Assembly (NCBI GenBank): GCA_903872255.1
Contig: CAIQJW010000245.1
Location: forward strand, 1 to 19,385
Origin: an uncultured delta proteobacterium
GTDB taxonomy: Bacteria; Desulfobacterota; Syntrophorhabdia; Syntrophorhabdales; Syntrophorhabdaceae
Direction: 5' to 3'
Length of the DNA stretch: 19,385 bases
Numbering within the stretch: the stretch's first letter is position 1; every line of letters begins with the position of its first letter. The notes beneath the pieces were generated by a model that saw only the letters and a program-made list of their open reading frames with translations, was not told the DNA's origin and did not search any database. The translations under genes and the position numbers were made by a program. Shown here in pieces: positions 7,574 to 14,720 of the stretch.

Positions 7574-8094
7574 GGTCCCTTCCCTGCTGTCTCGATAAGG
7601 CCGAATTTCCCGTCCCTCCTCTTATAGACTATGCAGACATTGTCACCTTCCCGTTCGCGAAAGACCATAAACATGTCGCCGGATGCCTTAAGCTGCATTA
7701 CGGCTTCCTCCGGATCCATGGGTTTAGCGTCAACTGTCCGGGAAACGATGATGCCTGATTCTTCAGCCGTAGGGGTAAGAACGGTACGTTTTGATTTATT
7801 TTCTCGGTATGCCTTTATCTTATCGCGGTACTTTGTAAGTCTGCGCTCGAGCTTGTCGAGTATCTTATCGATAGCCGCATAGATATCATCCATGACCTCG
7901 TGCGCATTTATTACAACTCCATTGATGGTGAACATGACATCGATACGCTGACGGTACCTCCTCTCAAGCGAAATTACCACGTGTATATCAAGAGGTGTCT
8001 CCACGTATTTCTGAAGTCGCGAAAGCTTCTCTTCGACATATCGCCTTATTTCTTCGCTGGGATCGACGTGCCTGAAGCTGGTTGTGATATCCAT
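7570..8094 (-). CDS. hpf: Ribosome hibernation promoting factor, long form
   Basis: This protein binds the 30S decoding region and promotes inactive 100S ribosome dimers in starvation. The N-terminal beta-alpha domain (MDITTSFRHVDPSEEIRRYVEEKL through about residue 100) is followed by a linker. A C-terminal dimerisation domain follows (PMDPEEAVMQLKASGDMFMVFR and VYKRRDGKFGLIE), which defines the long form found outside gamma-proteobacteria. I place the start at 8094 because GGAGG lies 5 nt upstream and MDITTSF is the normal family start. An in-frame ATG at 8133 would add 13 residues spanning a terminator-like hairpin and is unlikely to be used. Length is then 174 residues. It has its own predicted promoter, fitting growth-phase control separate from rpoN. 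Confidence 0.93.
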   Translation of the reverse strand: MDITTSFRHVDPSEEIRRYVEEKLSRLQKYVETPLDIHVVISLERRYRQRIDVMFTINGVVINAHEVMDDIYAAIDKILDKLERRLTKYRDKIKAYRENKSKRTVLTPTAEESGIIVSRTVDAKPMDPEEAVMQLKASGDMFMVFREREGDNVCIVYKRRDGKFGLIETAGKGP

Positions 8095-8108
8095 ATTGCC
8101 TCCGTTAT

Positions 8109-8137
8109 AAAAAATAAGGTTGGCATGCACCAACCTT
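8109..8137 (-). terminator. Intrinsic terminator-like hairpin between rpoN and hpf
   Basis: A perfect 8-bp stem, AAGGTTGG (8137-8130) with CCAACCTT (8123-8116), closes a 6-nt loop. It is followed on the minus strand by one A and six T (8115-8109). The shape is that of an intrinsic terminator for transcripts reading out of rpoN. It lies only about 15 nt before the hpf start codon, just downstream of the predicted hpf promoter, so it would also form the 5' end of the hpf mRNA. Confidence 0.7.
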
Positions 8138-8144
8138 CGAGCAT

Positions 8145-8174
8145 ATTATTAACAGATATGCCGGATCATGTCAA
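8145..8174 (-). promoter_or_regulatory. Sigma-70-type promoter for hpf
   Basis: The minus strand has a perfect TTGACA (8174-8169), an 18-nt spacer and AATAAT (8150-8145), which is five of six matches to TATAAT. The predicted start is near 8138-8137, at the base of the hairpin before hpf and about 44 nt from its ATG. It lies in the 161-nt gap after rpoN and would allow hpf-ptsN transcription independent of the LPS genes. Confidence 0.65.
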
Positions 8175-8255
8175 TCCAATTCCCCGAAAGTATTACGTAA
8201 TTTACCAAAGAGCATGTTTGTGCAACCGGATCTTTGTCAAAAATTTGAGATTACT

Positions 8256-9620
8256 TTAGTCGACCACCGTCCTTTCACGTGATGACCGTATATTTAGTAT
8301 CTCCCGGTATTTGGCGACTGTACGCCGCGCGATATTGATATCATGCCGGGATTTGAGGACATGTGCTATTTCATCATCCGTCGGTGGCTTCTTCTTGTCT
8401 TCTTTTTTGACAAGCTCCGCGATAAGGTCCATAACGACATTGGTCGACAGGGGAACCCCGTCTCCCGTGTTGAGGCTGGTCGGGAAGAAGAATTTCATTT
8501 CATAAACGCCGTGGGGAGTGCTCATGTATTTGCTTGTCGTTATTCTGCTCACGGTAGATTCATGCACACCTACGTCCTGCGCGACATCCTTCAATATGAG
8601 CGGCTTCAAGGAGCGAAGCCCCTTGTCGAAAAATTCGCGCTGAAAATTGACAATGCTCTGCGCAACCTTGAAAAGTGTCTGCTGCCTCTGCTGAATGCTT
8701 TTAATAAACCATTCGGCCTGTTTCATCTTGTTCTTGATATATCTCTTGGTGTCTCCGCCCACCTTCCGGTCCGCGGCAAGCCCCAGATAATACCGGCTCA
8801 TCCGAAGCTCGGGTATATCGTCGTTGTTCAGGGCTATATCATAACCCTCTTCTCCCTTGGCGACATATACGTCGGGAACAATGTAAGATGTCAATTCGTC
8901 ACTGAAATTTCTTCCCGGTTTCGGATCGAAAGACTTTATCCTCTCAAATACCTCTTTTATCTTTTCAACAGGAAATCCGGTCGCCTTTGCGATCCCTTTC
9001 AGATTATTGTGCTGAAATAGATCGAAATGGCTCGAAACAACCGTATAAAACACGGGGTCTTTTTGCCCGGACAGCTCGTATTGAATAAGTATGCACTCCT
9101 TAAGGTCCCGTGCGCCGACCCCTGCAGGGTCAAGCTTCTGGACCTTTTTCAGAACGGGTTCGAGGACCTCGGGGGGAAATCCCGAATCTCGCGCAATTTC
9201 CTCGATACTGTACATAAGATACCCGTTGTCGTCGATATTCCCGATTATCCATTCGGCAACGACACGCTCGGCAGGGTCAAAGTCGGACAGCCCGATCTGC
9301 CACCTGAGGTGGTCCCTGAGATTATACGTCTTCCTGACCATATTCTCATAATCAGGAGCTTCTTTGTCTTCCCCGGGGAAATATTCTTCAGACGGCGAAT
9401 AGCGCTCAAGCAATTCCTGAATTTCCTTTTTCTCATCCTGGGTCTCTTCCGGCTCGGGCTCTACCTCTTCATCGCTTATCTCCAGGATGGGATTTTCTTT
9501 CATTTCCAACTCGATCGCCTCGACAAGCTCCAGCTTCGACAACTGAAGAAGCTTGATGGCCTGCTGAAGCTGCACGGTCAGCACGGGCGAGAGTCTTTGT
9601 GTCTGTTTAAGCTCCAACAT
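8256..9620 (-). CDS. rpoN: RNA polymerase sigma-54 factor
   Basis: Sigma-54 directs core polymerase to -24/-12 promoters that need AAA+ activators. The N-terminal glutamine-rich Region I is clear (QTQRLSPVLTVQLQQAIKLL), followed by an acidic stretch rich in E/D (about residues 45-75). The core-binding and DNA-binding domains follow, including DVGVHESTVSRITTSKYM (helix-turn-helix). The RpoN box ARRTVAKYRE lies 24 to 15 residues from the C-terminus. I chose ATG 9620 (454 residues) because it gives MLELKQTQ, the normal start; the TTG at 9641 adds seven residues and overlaps lptB further. With the ATG, the overlap with lptB is 14 nt. Its place after lptB is the standard proteobacterial order. Confidence 0.96.
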   Translation of the reverse strand: MLELKQTQRLSPVLTVQLQQAIKLLQLSKLELVEAIELEMKENPILEISDEEVEPEPEETQDEKKEIQELLERYSPSEEYFPGEDKEAPDYENMVRKTYNLRDHLRWQIGLSDFDPAERVVAEWIIGNIDDNGYLMYSIEEIARDSGFPPEVLEPVLKKVQKLDPAGVGARDLKECILIQYELSGQKDPVFYTVVSSHFDLFQHNNLKGIAKATGFPVEKIKEVFERIKSFDPKPGRNFSDELTSYIVPDVYVAKGEEGYDIALNNDDIPELRMSRYYLGLAADRKVGGDTKRYIKNKMKQAEWFIKSIQQRQQTLFKVAQSIVNFQREFFDKGLRSLKPLILKDVAQDVGVHESTVSRITTSKYMSTPHGVYEMKFFFPTSLNTGDGVPLSTNVVMDLIAELVKKEDKKKPPTDDEIAHVLKSRHDINIARRTVAKYREILNIRSSRERTVVD

Positions 9621-10347
9621 CGATGTTAAATTCCTCACCAAGATATACTTCGCGCACGATCCGATCCTGCGCTACGCTTTCCGGGGTGCCCTCAAGGAGG
9701 ACCTTCCCGGCGTTGACGACATAGGCACGATCACAGATCGGCAATGATTCTCTGACGTTATGATCGGACAGCAATATCCCGATCCCGCGATGCTTAAGGC
9801 CGTAGATTATCTTCTTCAGGTCGGAGACCGAGATCGGGTCTATGCCCGAAAACGGTTCGTCGAGCAGCATGAAGCGCGGCGATGTCATAAGGGCCCGCGC
9901 TATTTCGAGCCGCCTGCGCTCTCCTCCCGAGAGGGAGTCGGCGTTGTTCTGCGAAAGATGGTCCAGCTTAAAAGACTCGAGTACCTCGATCACCCGGTGG
10001 TTTATCAGGTCTCGATCGACGCCCAGAAATTCAAGAATGGCCTTGAGGTTATCGGATACGGTCATTTTTTTGAATACGGACGGCTCCTGGGGCAGGTAAG
10101 TGATCCCCTTGCGCGCCCGCATGAACATGGGCAGATCCGTAATATCTTCGCCATCGAGCAGGACCTTGCCGCCATTGGGCTTAATAAACCCGATTATCAT
10201 ATAGAATGACGTTGTTTTTCCGGCGCCGTTCGGGCCAAAAAGGCCCACTATCTCTCCCTGTTCCATGGACATACTGATCCCATCCACAACTCTTCTGGTG
10301 TTATATGTCTTTAAAAGGCCCTCTGCGGCCAATGTTGCTTTTGTCAA
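9607..10347 (-). CDS. lptB: LPS export ABC transporter ATP-binding protein
   Basis: This is the cytosolic ATPase of the LptB2FG complex, which extracts LPS from the inner membrane. At 246 residues it is the usual LptB size. Motifs are Walker A GPNGAGKTT at 38-46, the Q-loop in TYLPQEPSVF near 87, the ABC signature LSGGERRRLEIARAL from 139, Walker B with catalytic Glu164 in LLDEPFSGIDP, and the switch His in LLSDHNVRE. The LPQEPSVFKKMTVSDN segment is typical of LptB rather than other ABC ATPases. It starts with TTG at 10347, overlapping the lptC stop as TTGA. The membrane partners LptF and LptG are not in the window. Confidence 0.97.
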   Translation of the reverse strand: MTKATLAAEGLLKTYNTRRVVDGISMSMEQGEIVGLFGPNGAGKTTSFYMIIGFIKPNGGKVLLDGEDITDLPMFMRARKGITYLPQEPSVFKKMTVSDNLKAILEFLGVDRDLINHRVIEVLESFKLDHLSQNNADSLSGGERRRLEIARALMTSPRFMLLDEPFSGIDPISVSDLKKIIYGLKHRGIGILLSDHNVRESLPICDRAYVVNAGKVLLEGTPESVAQDRIVREVYLGEEFNIDVGA

Positions 10348-11267
10348 TTCGATTTTCCCTTCTCCATGCGTATTTTCGGCTGTTCAACGGACAATTTTCC
10401 ATCGTTCGTCGTGTATGTTACACGTAAGCCCTTCATTTCCACATTGTCCTTGATTACCCTGGGGGATTGGGTGAACACTATTTTGCCTTCTTTAAAATGA
10501 TATACCGCCTTCTCGCTTTTGGCAACTGTGCCTTTTGTTGCGACGCGCACGTTGCCGTCGGCTTCGATGCGGTCAACCTCGTTATCGATACTGTATATGT
10601 GAACAATATCGCTTACAAGATGAAGGTCCTCCCCCTTCATGGCAACCTTGCCTTCGAGAATATATGTGCTGACCTGGAAATAATAGAGCAGGCTGTCCGC
10701 CTGAAAATTGTATTTTCCTTTTTCGGTCAAGATGATCCCGGCGACATCCGACAGGATCTTAACGGTCTCCTCGTTCGTGTTCGCCAAAAGCCCGATCCCC
10801 TGCATGTCGATCTTTTTTCCCTTAATATCAACGGCATCCTTGGTCGTGGTCAGGCCCTGCTTGAAATCAAAGTCCATGTGCGCGCTTTTCAACGTATACT
10901 CGCCCTTGTAAAGGACCTGAACATTTTCAACGCTGCCGGTTTCTTTATCGGTATCCATCAGACCCTTCGACCCCGTAAATTCGATCATGACATCGGGCTT
11001 TGGTTTGTAAATGCCTTTGAGGTTTTCCAGCTCGATGAGCGGCTTATCCAGGTATTTCCGGGCAATGTTCGCCGTTAATTCCCAATCGACAACACCGCGT
11101 CTTTCGCCCGTATATTTCACGTCCTTAAAAACGATGGCCTTTTTCGTGTCCTGGGCAACGGGAACTGCCTGTTTTTGCGGTTTACTGACAAAAAAGTAGA
11201 AGGCGACCGCAAGGCTTGCCAGAATAAATCCAAAAGAGATATATATAACGATCTTTCTGCTGAACAT
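10344..11267 (-). CDS. lptC: LPS transport protein LptC, apparently fused to an LptA/OstA domain
   Basis: LptC is the inner-membrane-anchored periplasmic protein that receives LPS from LptBFG and hands it to LptA. This one has 307 residues, against about 190 in E. coli. Residues 7-28 are a single N-terminal membrane anchor with little cytosolic tail. Residues 45-180 fit LptC (VFKDVKYTGERRGVVDWEL, then IEFTGSKGLMD and YTLKSAHMDFDF). Residues 186-300 read like LptA/OstA: FQADSLLYY, LEGKVAMKGEDLHLVSD, VDRIEADGNVRVATKGTVAKSEKAVYH and SPRVIKDNVEMKG. A separate lptA, normally between lptC and lptB, is missing, and lptB starts 4 nt before this stop. The simplest reading is a fusion giving a continuous beta-jellyroll bridge. 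The start has GAGG about 5 nt upstream. Confidence 0.88.
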   Translation of the reverse strand: MFSRKIVIYISFGFILASLAVAFYFFVSKPQKQAVPVAQDTKKAIVFKDVKYTGERRGVVDWELTANIARKYLDKPLIELENLKGIYKPKPDVMIEFTGSKGLMDTDKETGSVENVQVLYKGEYTLKSAHMDFDFKQGLTTTKDAVDIKGKKIDMQGIGLLANTNEETVKILSDVAGIILTEKGKYNFQADSLLYYFQVSTYILEGKVAMKGEDLHLVSDIVHIYSIDNEVDRIEADGNVRVATKGTVAKSEKAVYHFKEGKIVFTQSPRVIKDNVEMKGLRVTYTTNDGKLSVEQPKIRMEKGKSN

Positions 11268-11311
11268 TTTTCCTCATAATAATGATACGGGTGATGGGTT
11301 ATCCATCTTCT

Positions 11312-12277
11312 TCATACTACCTTCGCCTTGAGCAGGTCGTGAATGTGTACGATCCCTACCGGCCGGGCATCGTCTTCATCGATCACAAACAGAGATGTTA
11401 TCGAAAATTCCTCCATTTTTTTCAGGGCGTACGCTGCAAGCTCATCCTTGTGGATGACCTTTGGGTTAACGGTCATAACTTCACCCGCCTTCTTCCCCAG
11501 AAGGGAATCGTCGTACCGTTCGATCGCCCTGCGCAGATCGCCGTCCGTTATGGTGCCGGCAAAATTGCCGAGGTTGTCATAAACAGCAGTGATGCCCAGT
11601 CTTTTTGATGTTATCTCCAGGATCGCGTCCTTCATCGATGTATCTGCAGAAACCCCGGGGACTGCTTTGCCGGTATGCATGATATCCTCGACCCGAAGGA
11701 ATAATTTTCTTCCAAGAGAACCCCCCGGATGAAGAAGTGCAAAATCCTCGACCTTAAAGGCGCGTCTTTCCATGACGGACAATGCAAGGGCATCTCCGAG
11801 GGCGAGTGTGGCAGTGGTGCTTGAAGTCGGCACAACGTTGTACGGGCACGCCTCGTCCACCTCTACTGTCAGCGTGACATTTCCCAGACGGGCAATTGTC
11901 GATCCGGGATTTCCCGTTATCGTAATAACGGAAATATCAAGCCGTTTGATCCATGGAATGATCTTAAGGACCTCTTCGGTCTCCCCGCTGTTGCTCACGA
12001 TAATAAGGACATCGCTGCGCTGAAGCATCCCGAGGTCGCCGTGAAGCGAATCGGCAGGATGAACGAACAATGCAGGTGTGCCTGTACTTGACAGAGTGGA
12101 GGCAATCTTCTTGCAAATGAGCCCCGATTTGCCCATTCCGGTCAAAACAACCCGTCCCGGACATCGATAAATGATCTTAACTGCCTCGCTAAATGTATTA
12201 TCAAGCCGTTCCATAACGCTGAGCAGGGCCTCGGCCTCTTTTTTCAGCACTTCCTTGCCGGTTTTCAGACTGTCCAA
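11312..12277 (-). CDS. kdsD: Arabinose-5-phosphate isomerase (KpsF/GutQ family)
   Basis: This enzyme interconverts ribulose-5-phosphate and arabinose-5-phosphate, the first step toward Kdo. At 321 residues it has the standard layout. A SIS sugar-isomerase domain spans about 20-185, with TGMGKSGLICKKIASTLSSTG, the loop HPADSLHGDLGM and the VSNSGETEE motif. Two CBS domains follow (about 205-321: VEDIMHTGKAVPGV and AGEVMTVNPKVI). It begins with TTG at 12277, preceded by AGGAGG at 4 nt, and overlaps the end of kdsA by 13 nt. The expected kdsC phosphatase does not follow; 44 nt later comes lptC. GutQ-like catabolic use is possible in principle, but the kdsA neighbour supports Kdo synthesis. Confidence 0.95.
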   Translation of the reverse strand: MDSLKTGKEVLKKEAEALLSVMERLDNTFSEAVKIIYRCPGRVVLTGMGKSGLICKKIASTLSSTGTPALFVHPADSLHGDLGMLQRSDVLIIVSNSGETEEVLKIIPWIKRLDISVITITGNPGSTIARLGNVTLTVEVDEACPYNVVPTSSTTATLALGDALALSVMERRAFKVEDFALLHPGGSLGRKLFLRVEDIMHTGKAVPGVSADTSMKDAILEITSKRLGITAVYDNLGNFAGTITDGDLRRAIERYDDSLLGKKAGEVMTVNPKVIHKDELAAYALKKMEEFSITSLFVIDEDDARPVGIVHIHDLLKAKVV

Positions 12278-13086
12278 AGCGCCTCCTCGATCTTCTTGAG
12301 GATTGCGAGAGTTTTTTCAAGGTCTGATAGGGGCAACGAATTATCGCCGTCGCACCGCGCGTTTTTCGGGTCCGGATGAATTTCCATAAATATCCCGTCA
12401 ACACCGACCGCCACGGCGGCCCGCGCGAGGGGAACGATGAAGCGAGCCTCGCCCCCCGAATGATCGGTCATCGCCGAAGGCTGCTGAACGCTGTGCGTTG
12501 CGTCAAATACGACAGGATACCCAAAGTCCCTCATTATGGGAATGGCCCGAAAGTCATTGACCAGGGTATTGTAGCCGAACGATGTCCCCCGTTCGGTAAC
12601 AATTATATTCGTGTTCCCCGTTGATTCGACCTTTCGTATCGCATGCACGATGTCGCGGGGGGATATGAACTGGCCTTTCTTTATATTGACCGCCCGGCCC
12701 GTTTGCCCGCAAGCGGTCAGGATATCGGTCTGACGGGAAAGAAGCGCGGGCACCTGGAGCACATCCACGACCTCGGCCGCCATGTGTGCCTCTGCGACCG
12801 AATGAATGTCGGTGAGAACGGGTATCCCCACCTCTTTTTTTACCTCTTTGAGGATTGCAAGGCCTTTATCGATTCCCGGCCCTCTGAAGCCCGACATCGA
12901 TGTCCTGTTCGCCTTGTCATAGGAAGATTTGAAGATGAACGGCACGTTAAGCCGGGCCGATATATCCGCTATGCTCTTCGCGGTCTCGAGCACAAGTTCG
13001 CGGCTTTCGATGACACAGGGTCCTCCTACCAGGACAAAAGGCCTCCTGCCGAAGGTAACGCTGCCGACCTTTACTTCTCTTTGCAT
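12265..13086 (-). CDS. kdsA: 3-deoxy-8-phosphooctulonate (Kdo-8-P) synthase, metal-type
   Basis: KdsA condenses arabinose-5-phosphate with phosphoenolpyruvate to give Kdo-8-phosphate for lipid A-Kdo. It has 273 residues, near the usual 265-285. Diagnostic segments are GGPCVIESRELV (about 21-32), FKSSYDKANRTS, GFRGPG, LTDIHS, ERGTSFGYN and FDATHSVQQP. Cys24 sits where E. coli KdsA has Asn26; together with conserved His, Glu and Asp residues further on, this marks the class II, metal-dependent type seen in Aquifex. It starts with ATG at 13086, 16 nt inside the end of pyrG, with AGGAG 8 nt upstream. It precedes kdsD, the source of its substrate. Confidence 0.97.
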   Translation of the reverse strand: MQREVKVGSVTFGRRPFVLVGGPCVIESRELVLETAKSIADISARLNVPFIFKSSYDKANRTSMSGFRGPGIDKGLAILKEVKKEVGIPVLTDIHSVAEAHMAAEVVDVLQVPALLSRQTDILTACGQTGRAVNIKKGQFISPRDIVHAIRKVESTGNTNIIVTERGTSFGYNTLVNDFRAIPIMRDFGYPVVFDATHSVQQPSAMTDHSGGEARFIVPLARAAVAVGVDGIFMEIHPDPKNARCDGDNSLPLSDLEKTLAILKKIEEALWTV

Positions 13087-14720
13087 TTAAGCTTCTCCTG
13101 CCGCCGCTTTAGCGAAGCCTTTATAAAATCCCTGAAAAGCGGGTGAGGGTCGAATGGCTTTGATTTGAATTCGGGATGGAACTGGCACCCGAGAAACCAT
13201 GGATGGCCTTTCATTTCAATGATCTCGACGAGAGTGCCGTCGGGGGAAATGCCGGATATGATCATGCCCGCTTTTTCAAGCTGGTCGCGATATTTGATAT
13301 TGAATTCATAGCGGTGGCGGTGGCGCTCCTGCACCGTCTCCTTCTCGTACGCCTTAGATGCCAGGGTGCCGGGCTTCAAAACGCACGGATATGCACCAAG
13401 CCTCATCGTTCCGCCCTTGTCCGAATACTGGTCGCGTGTTTGAACCTGGTTTTCGCGATCGACAAATTCCTCGATGAGATATATCAGAGGGAAAGGGGTC
13501 TTCTCATTAAATTCACAGCTGTTGGCATCCTTGCATCCGGCAAGATGACGCCCTATCTCCACGACGGCAAGCTGCATACCGAGACATAACCCGAAATAAG
13601 GTATCCTTTTCTCGCGGGCATGCTCGATCGCATTGATCTTTCCCTCGATCCCGCGATCACCGAAACCGCCCGGGACAAGTATCCCGTCGACATTGAAAAG
13701 ATCTGACGTTATGCCCTTTTCTATGTCTTCCGAATCTACGTAACGGACATTTACCCTGCAATTGTTGGCGATGCCGCCGTGTACAAGGGCTTCATTGAGG
13801 CTCTTGTATGAATCCTTAAGCTTGACGTATTTTCCGACAAGAGCGATATCGACCTCTTTTTTCGGGTTCTTTATCGTGTCACCGATCGCTTCCCACTTGG
13901 AAAGGTCCGGTTTTTTTGCCCAGATGTTCAGGGATTTTGTGATCTTCTCATCAAGTCCCTCGTTGTGAAACGCCACGAGCACCTCATATATGATCTCGAC
14001 GTCCTTGGCTGCGATCACGGCATCTTTTTCCACACCGCAGAACAGGGAAATCTTGTCCTTGAGGCCCTGTGACAGTGGCCGTTCCGTGCGGCAAAGCAAT
14101 ATATCCGGCTGAATACCTATCCTGCGCAGCTCGTTCACGCTGTGCTGAGTGGGCTTTGTTTTCATTTCATCTGCGGTCTTGATAAAGGGTACGAGGGTCA
14201 AATGAACGAAAAGAGAGTTTTCTTTCCCGAGGTCGTTACGAAGCTGCCGTATTGCCTCAAGAAACGGAAGCCCCTCTATGTCGCCGACGGTCCCGCCTAT
14301 TTCAACAATGACAACATCAATGCCTTCATCGACGTCGAGGACCCTGCTTTTGATCTCATCCGTTATGTGGGGTATGACCTGAACGGTCCCGCCGAGGTAT
14401 TCTCCTTTTCGTTCGCGTGAAATGACCGCGTCATAGACCTGACCGGTGGTGAAATTGCACTTCCGGGAAAAAGCTGCGGTTGTAAAGCGCTCGTAGTGCC
14501 CGAGATCGAGGTCCGTCTCGGCGCCATCCTCCGTTACGAACACCTCTCCGTGCTGGAACGGGTTCATTGTCCCGGGATCGACGTTTATATAAGGATCGAG
14601 CTTTTTGATCATTATATTGAGCCCGCGGGCTTCGAGAAGAGCGCCGATAGATGCCGCCGCTATTCCTTTTCCCAGTGAAGAAACTACGCCGCCCGTCACA
14701 AAGATAAATTTTTGTCTCAC
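13071..14720 (-). CDS. pyrG: CTP synthase (glutamine-hydrolysing)
   Basis: CTP synthase aminates UTP to CTP with ATP and glutamine in the cytosol. It has 549 residues, full length. The N-terminal synthetase domain begins FVTGGVVSSLGKGIAAAS and carries NVDPGTMNPFQHGEVFVTEDGAETDLDLGHYERF. The C-terminal glutamine amidotransferase has GGFGDRG and the nucleophile Cys379 in GLCLGMQ, the same number as in E. coli. The catalytic His-Glu pair is in GCQFHPEFKSKP near the end. The start is GTG at 14720, overlapping the apgM stop as GTGA. It sits upstream of kdsA, as in many Gram-negatives; CTP is also the substrate that activates Kdo. Confidence 0.98.
   Translation of the reverse strand: MRQKFIFVTGGVVSSLGKGIAAASIGALLEARGLNIMIKKLDPYINVDPGTMNPFQHGEVFVTEDGAETDLDLGHYERFTTAAFSRKCNFTTGQVYDAVISRERKGEYLGGTVQVIPHITDEIKSRVLDVDEGIDVVIVEIGGTVGDIEGLPFLEAIRQLRNDLGKENSLFVHLTLVPFIKTADEMKTKPTQHSVNELRRIGIQPDILLCRTERPLSQGLKDKISLFCGVEKDAVIAAKDVEIIYEVLVAFHNEGLDEKITKSLNIWAKKPDLSKWEAIGDTIKNPKKEVDIALVGKYVKLKDSYKSLNEALVHGGIANNCRVNVRYVDSEDIEKGITSDLFNVDGILVPGGFGDRGIEGKINAIEHAREKRIPYFGLCLGMQLAVVEIGRHLAGCKDANSCEFNEKTPFPLIYLIEEFVDRENQVQTRDQYSDKGGTMRLGAYPCVLKPGTLASKAYEKETVQERHRHRYEFNIKYRDQLEKAGMIISGISPDGTLVEIIEMKGHPWFLGCQFHPEFKSKPFDPHPLFRDFIKASLKRRQEKLKCKEK

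Noticed and set aside
8235..8240. Upstream TTGACA as a second hpf promoter
   Set aside because: At 16-18 nt spacing the candidate -10 hexamers (such as ACATGC or AACATG) are poor matches.
8095..8255. Sigma-54 (-24/-12) promoter for autoregulation of hpf-ptsN
   Set aside because: TTGCAC occurs near 8225-8220, but no GG element lies at the required 10-nt spacing before a GC.
9621..9641. TTG or GTG start of rpoN seven or six codons upstream
   Set aside because: The extra residues do not resemble Region I, and the ATG at 9620 gives the usual N-terminus with a GAGG site upstream, although the spacing is a little long.
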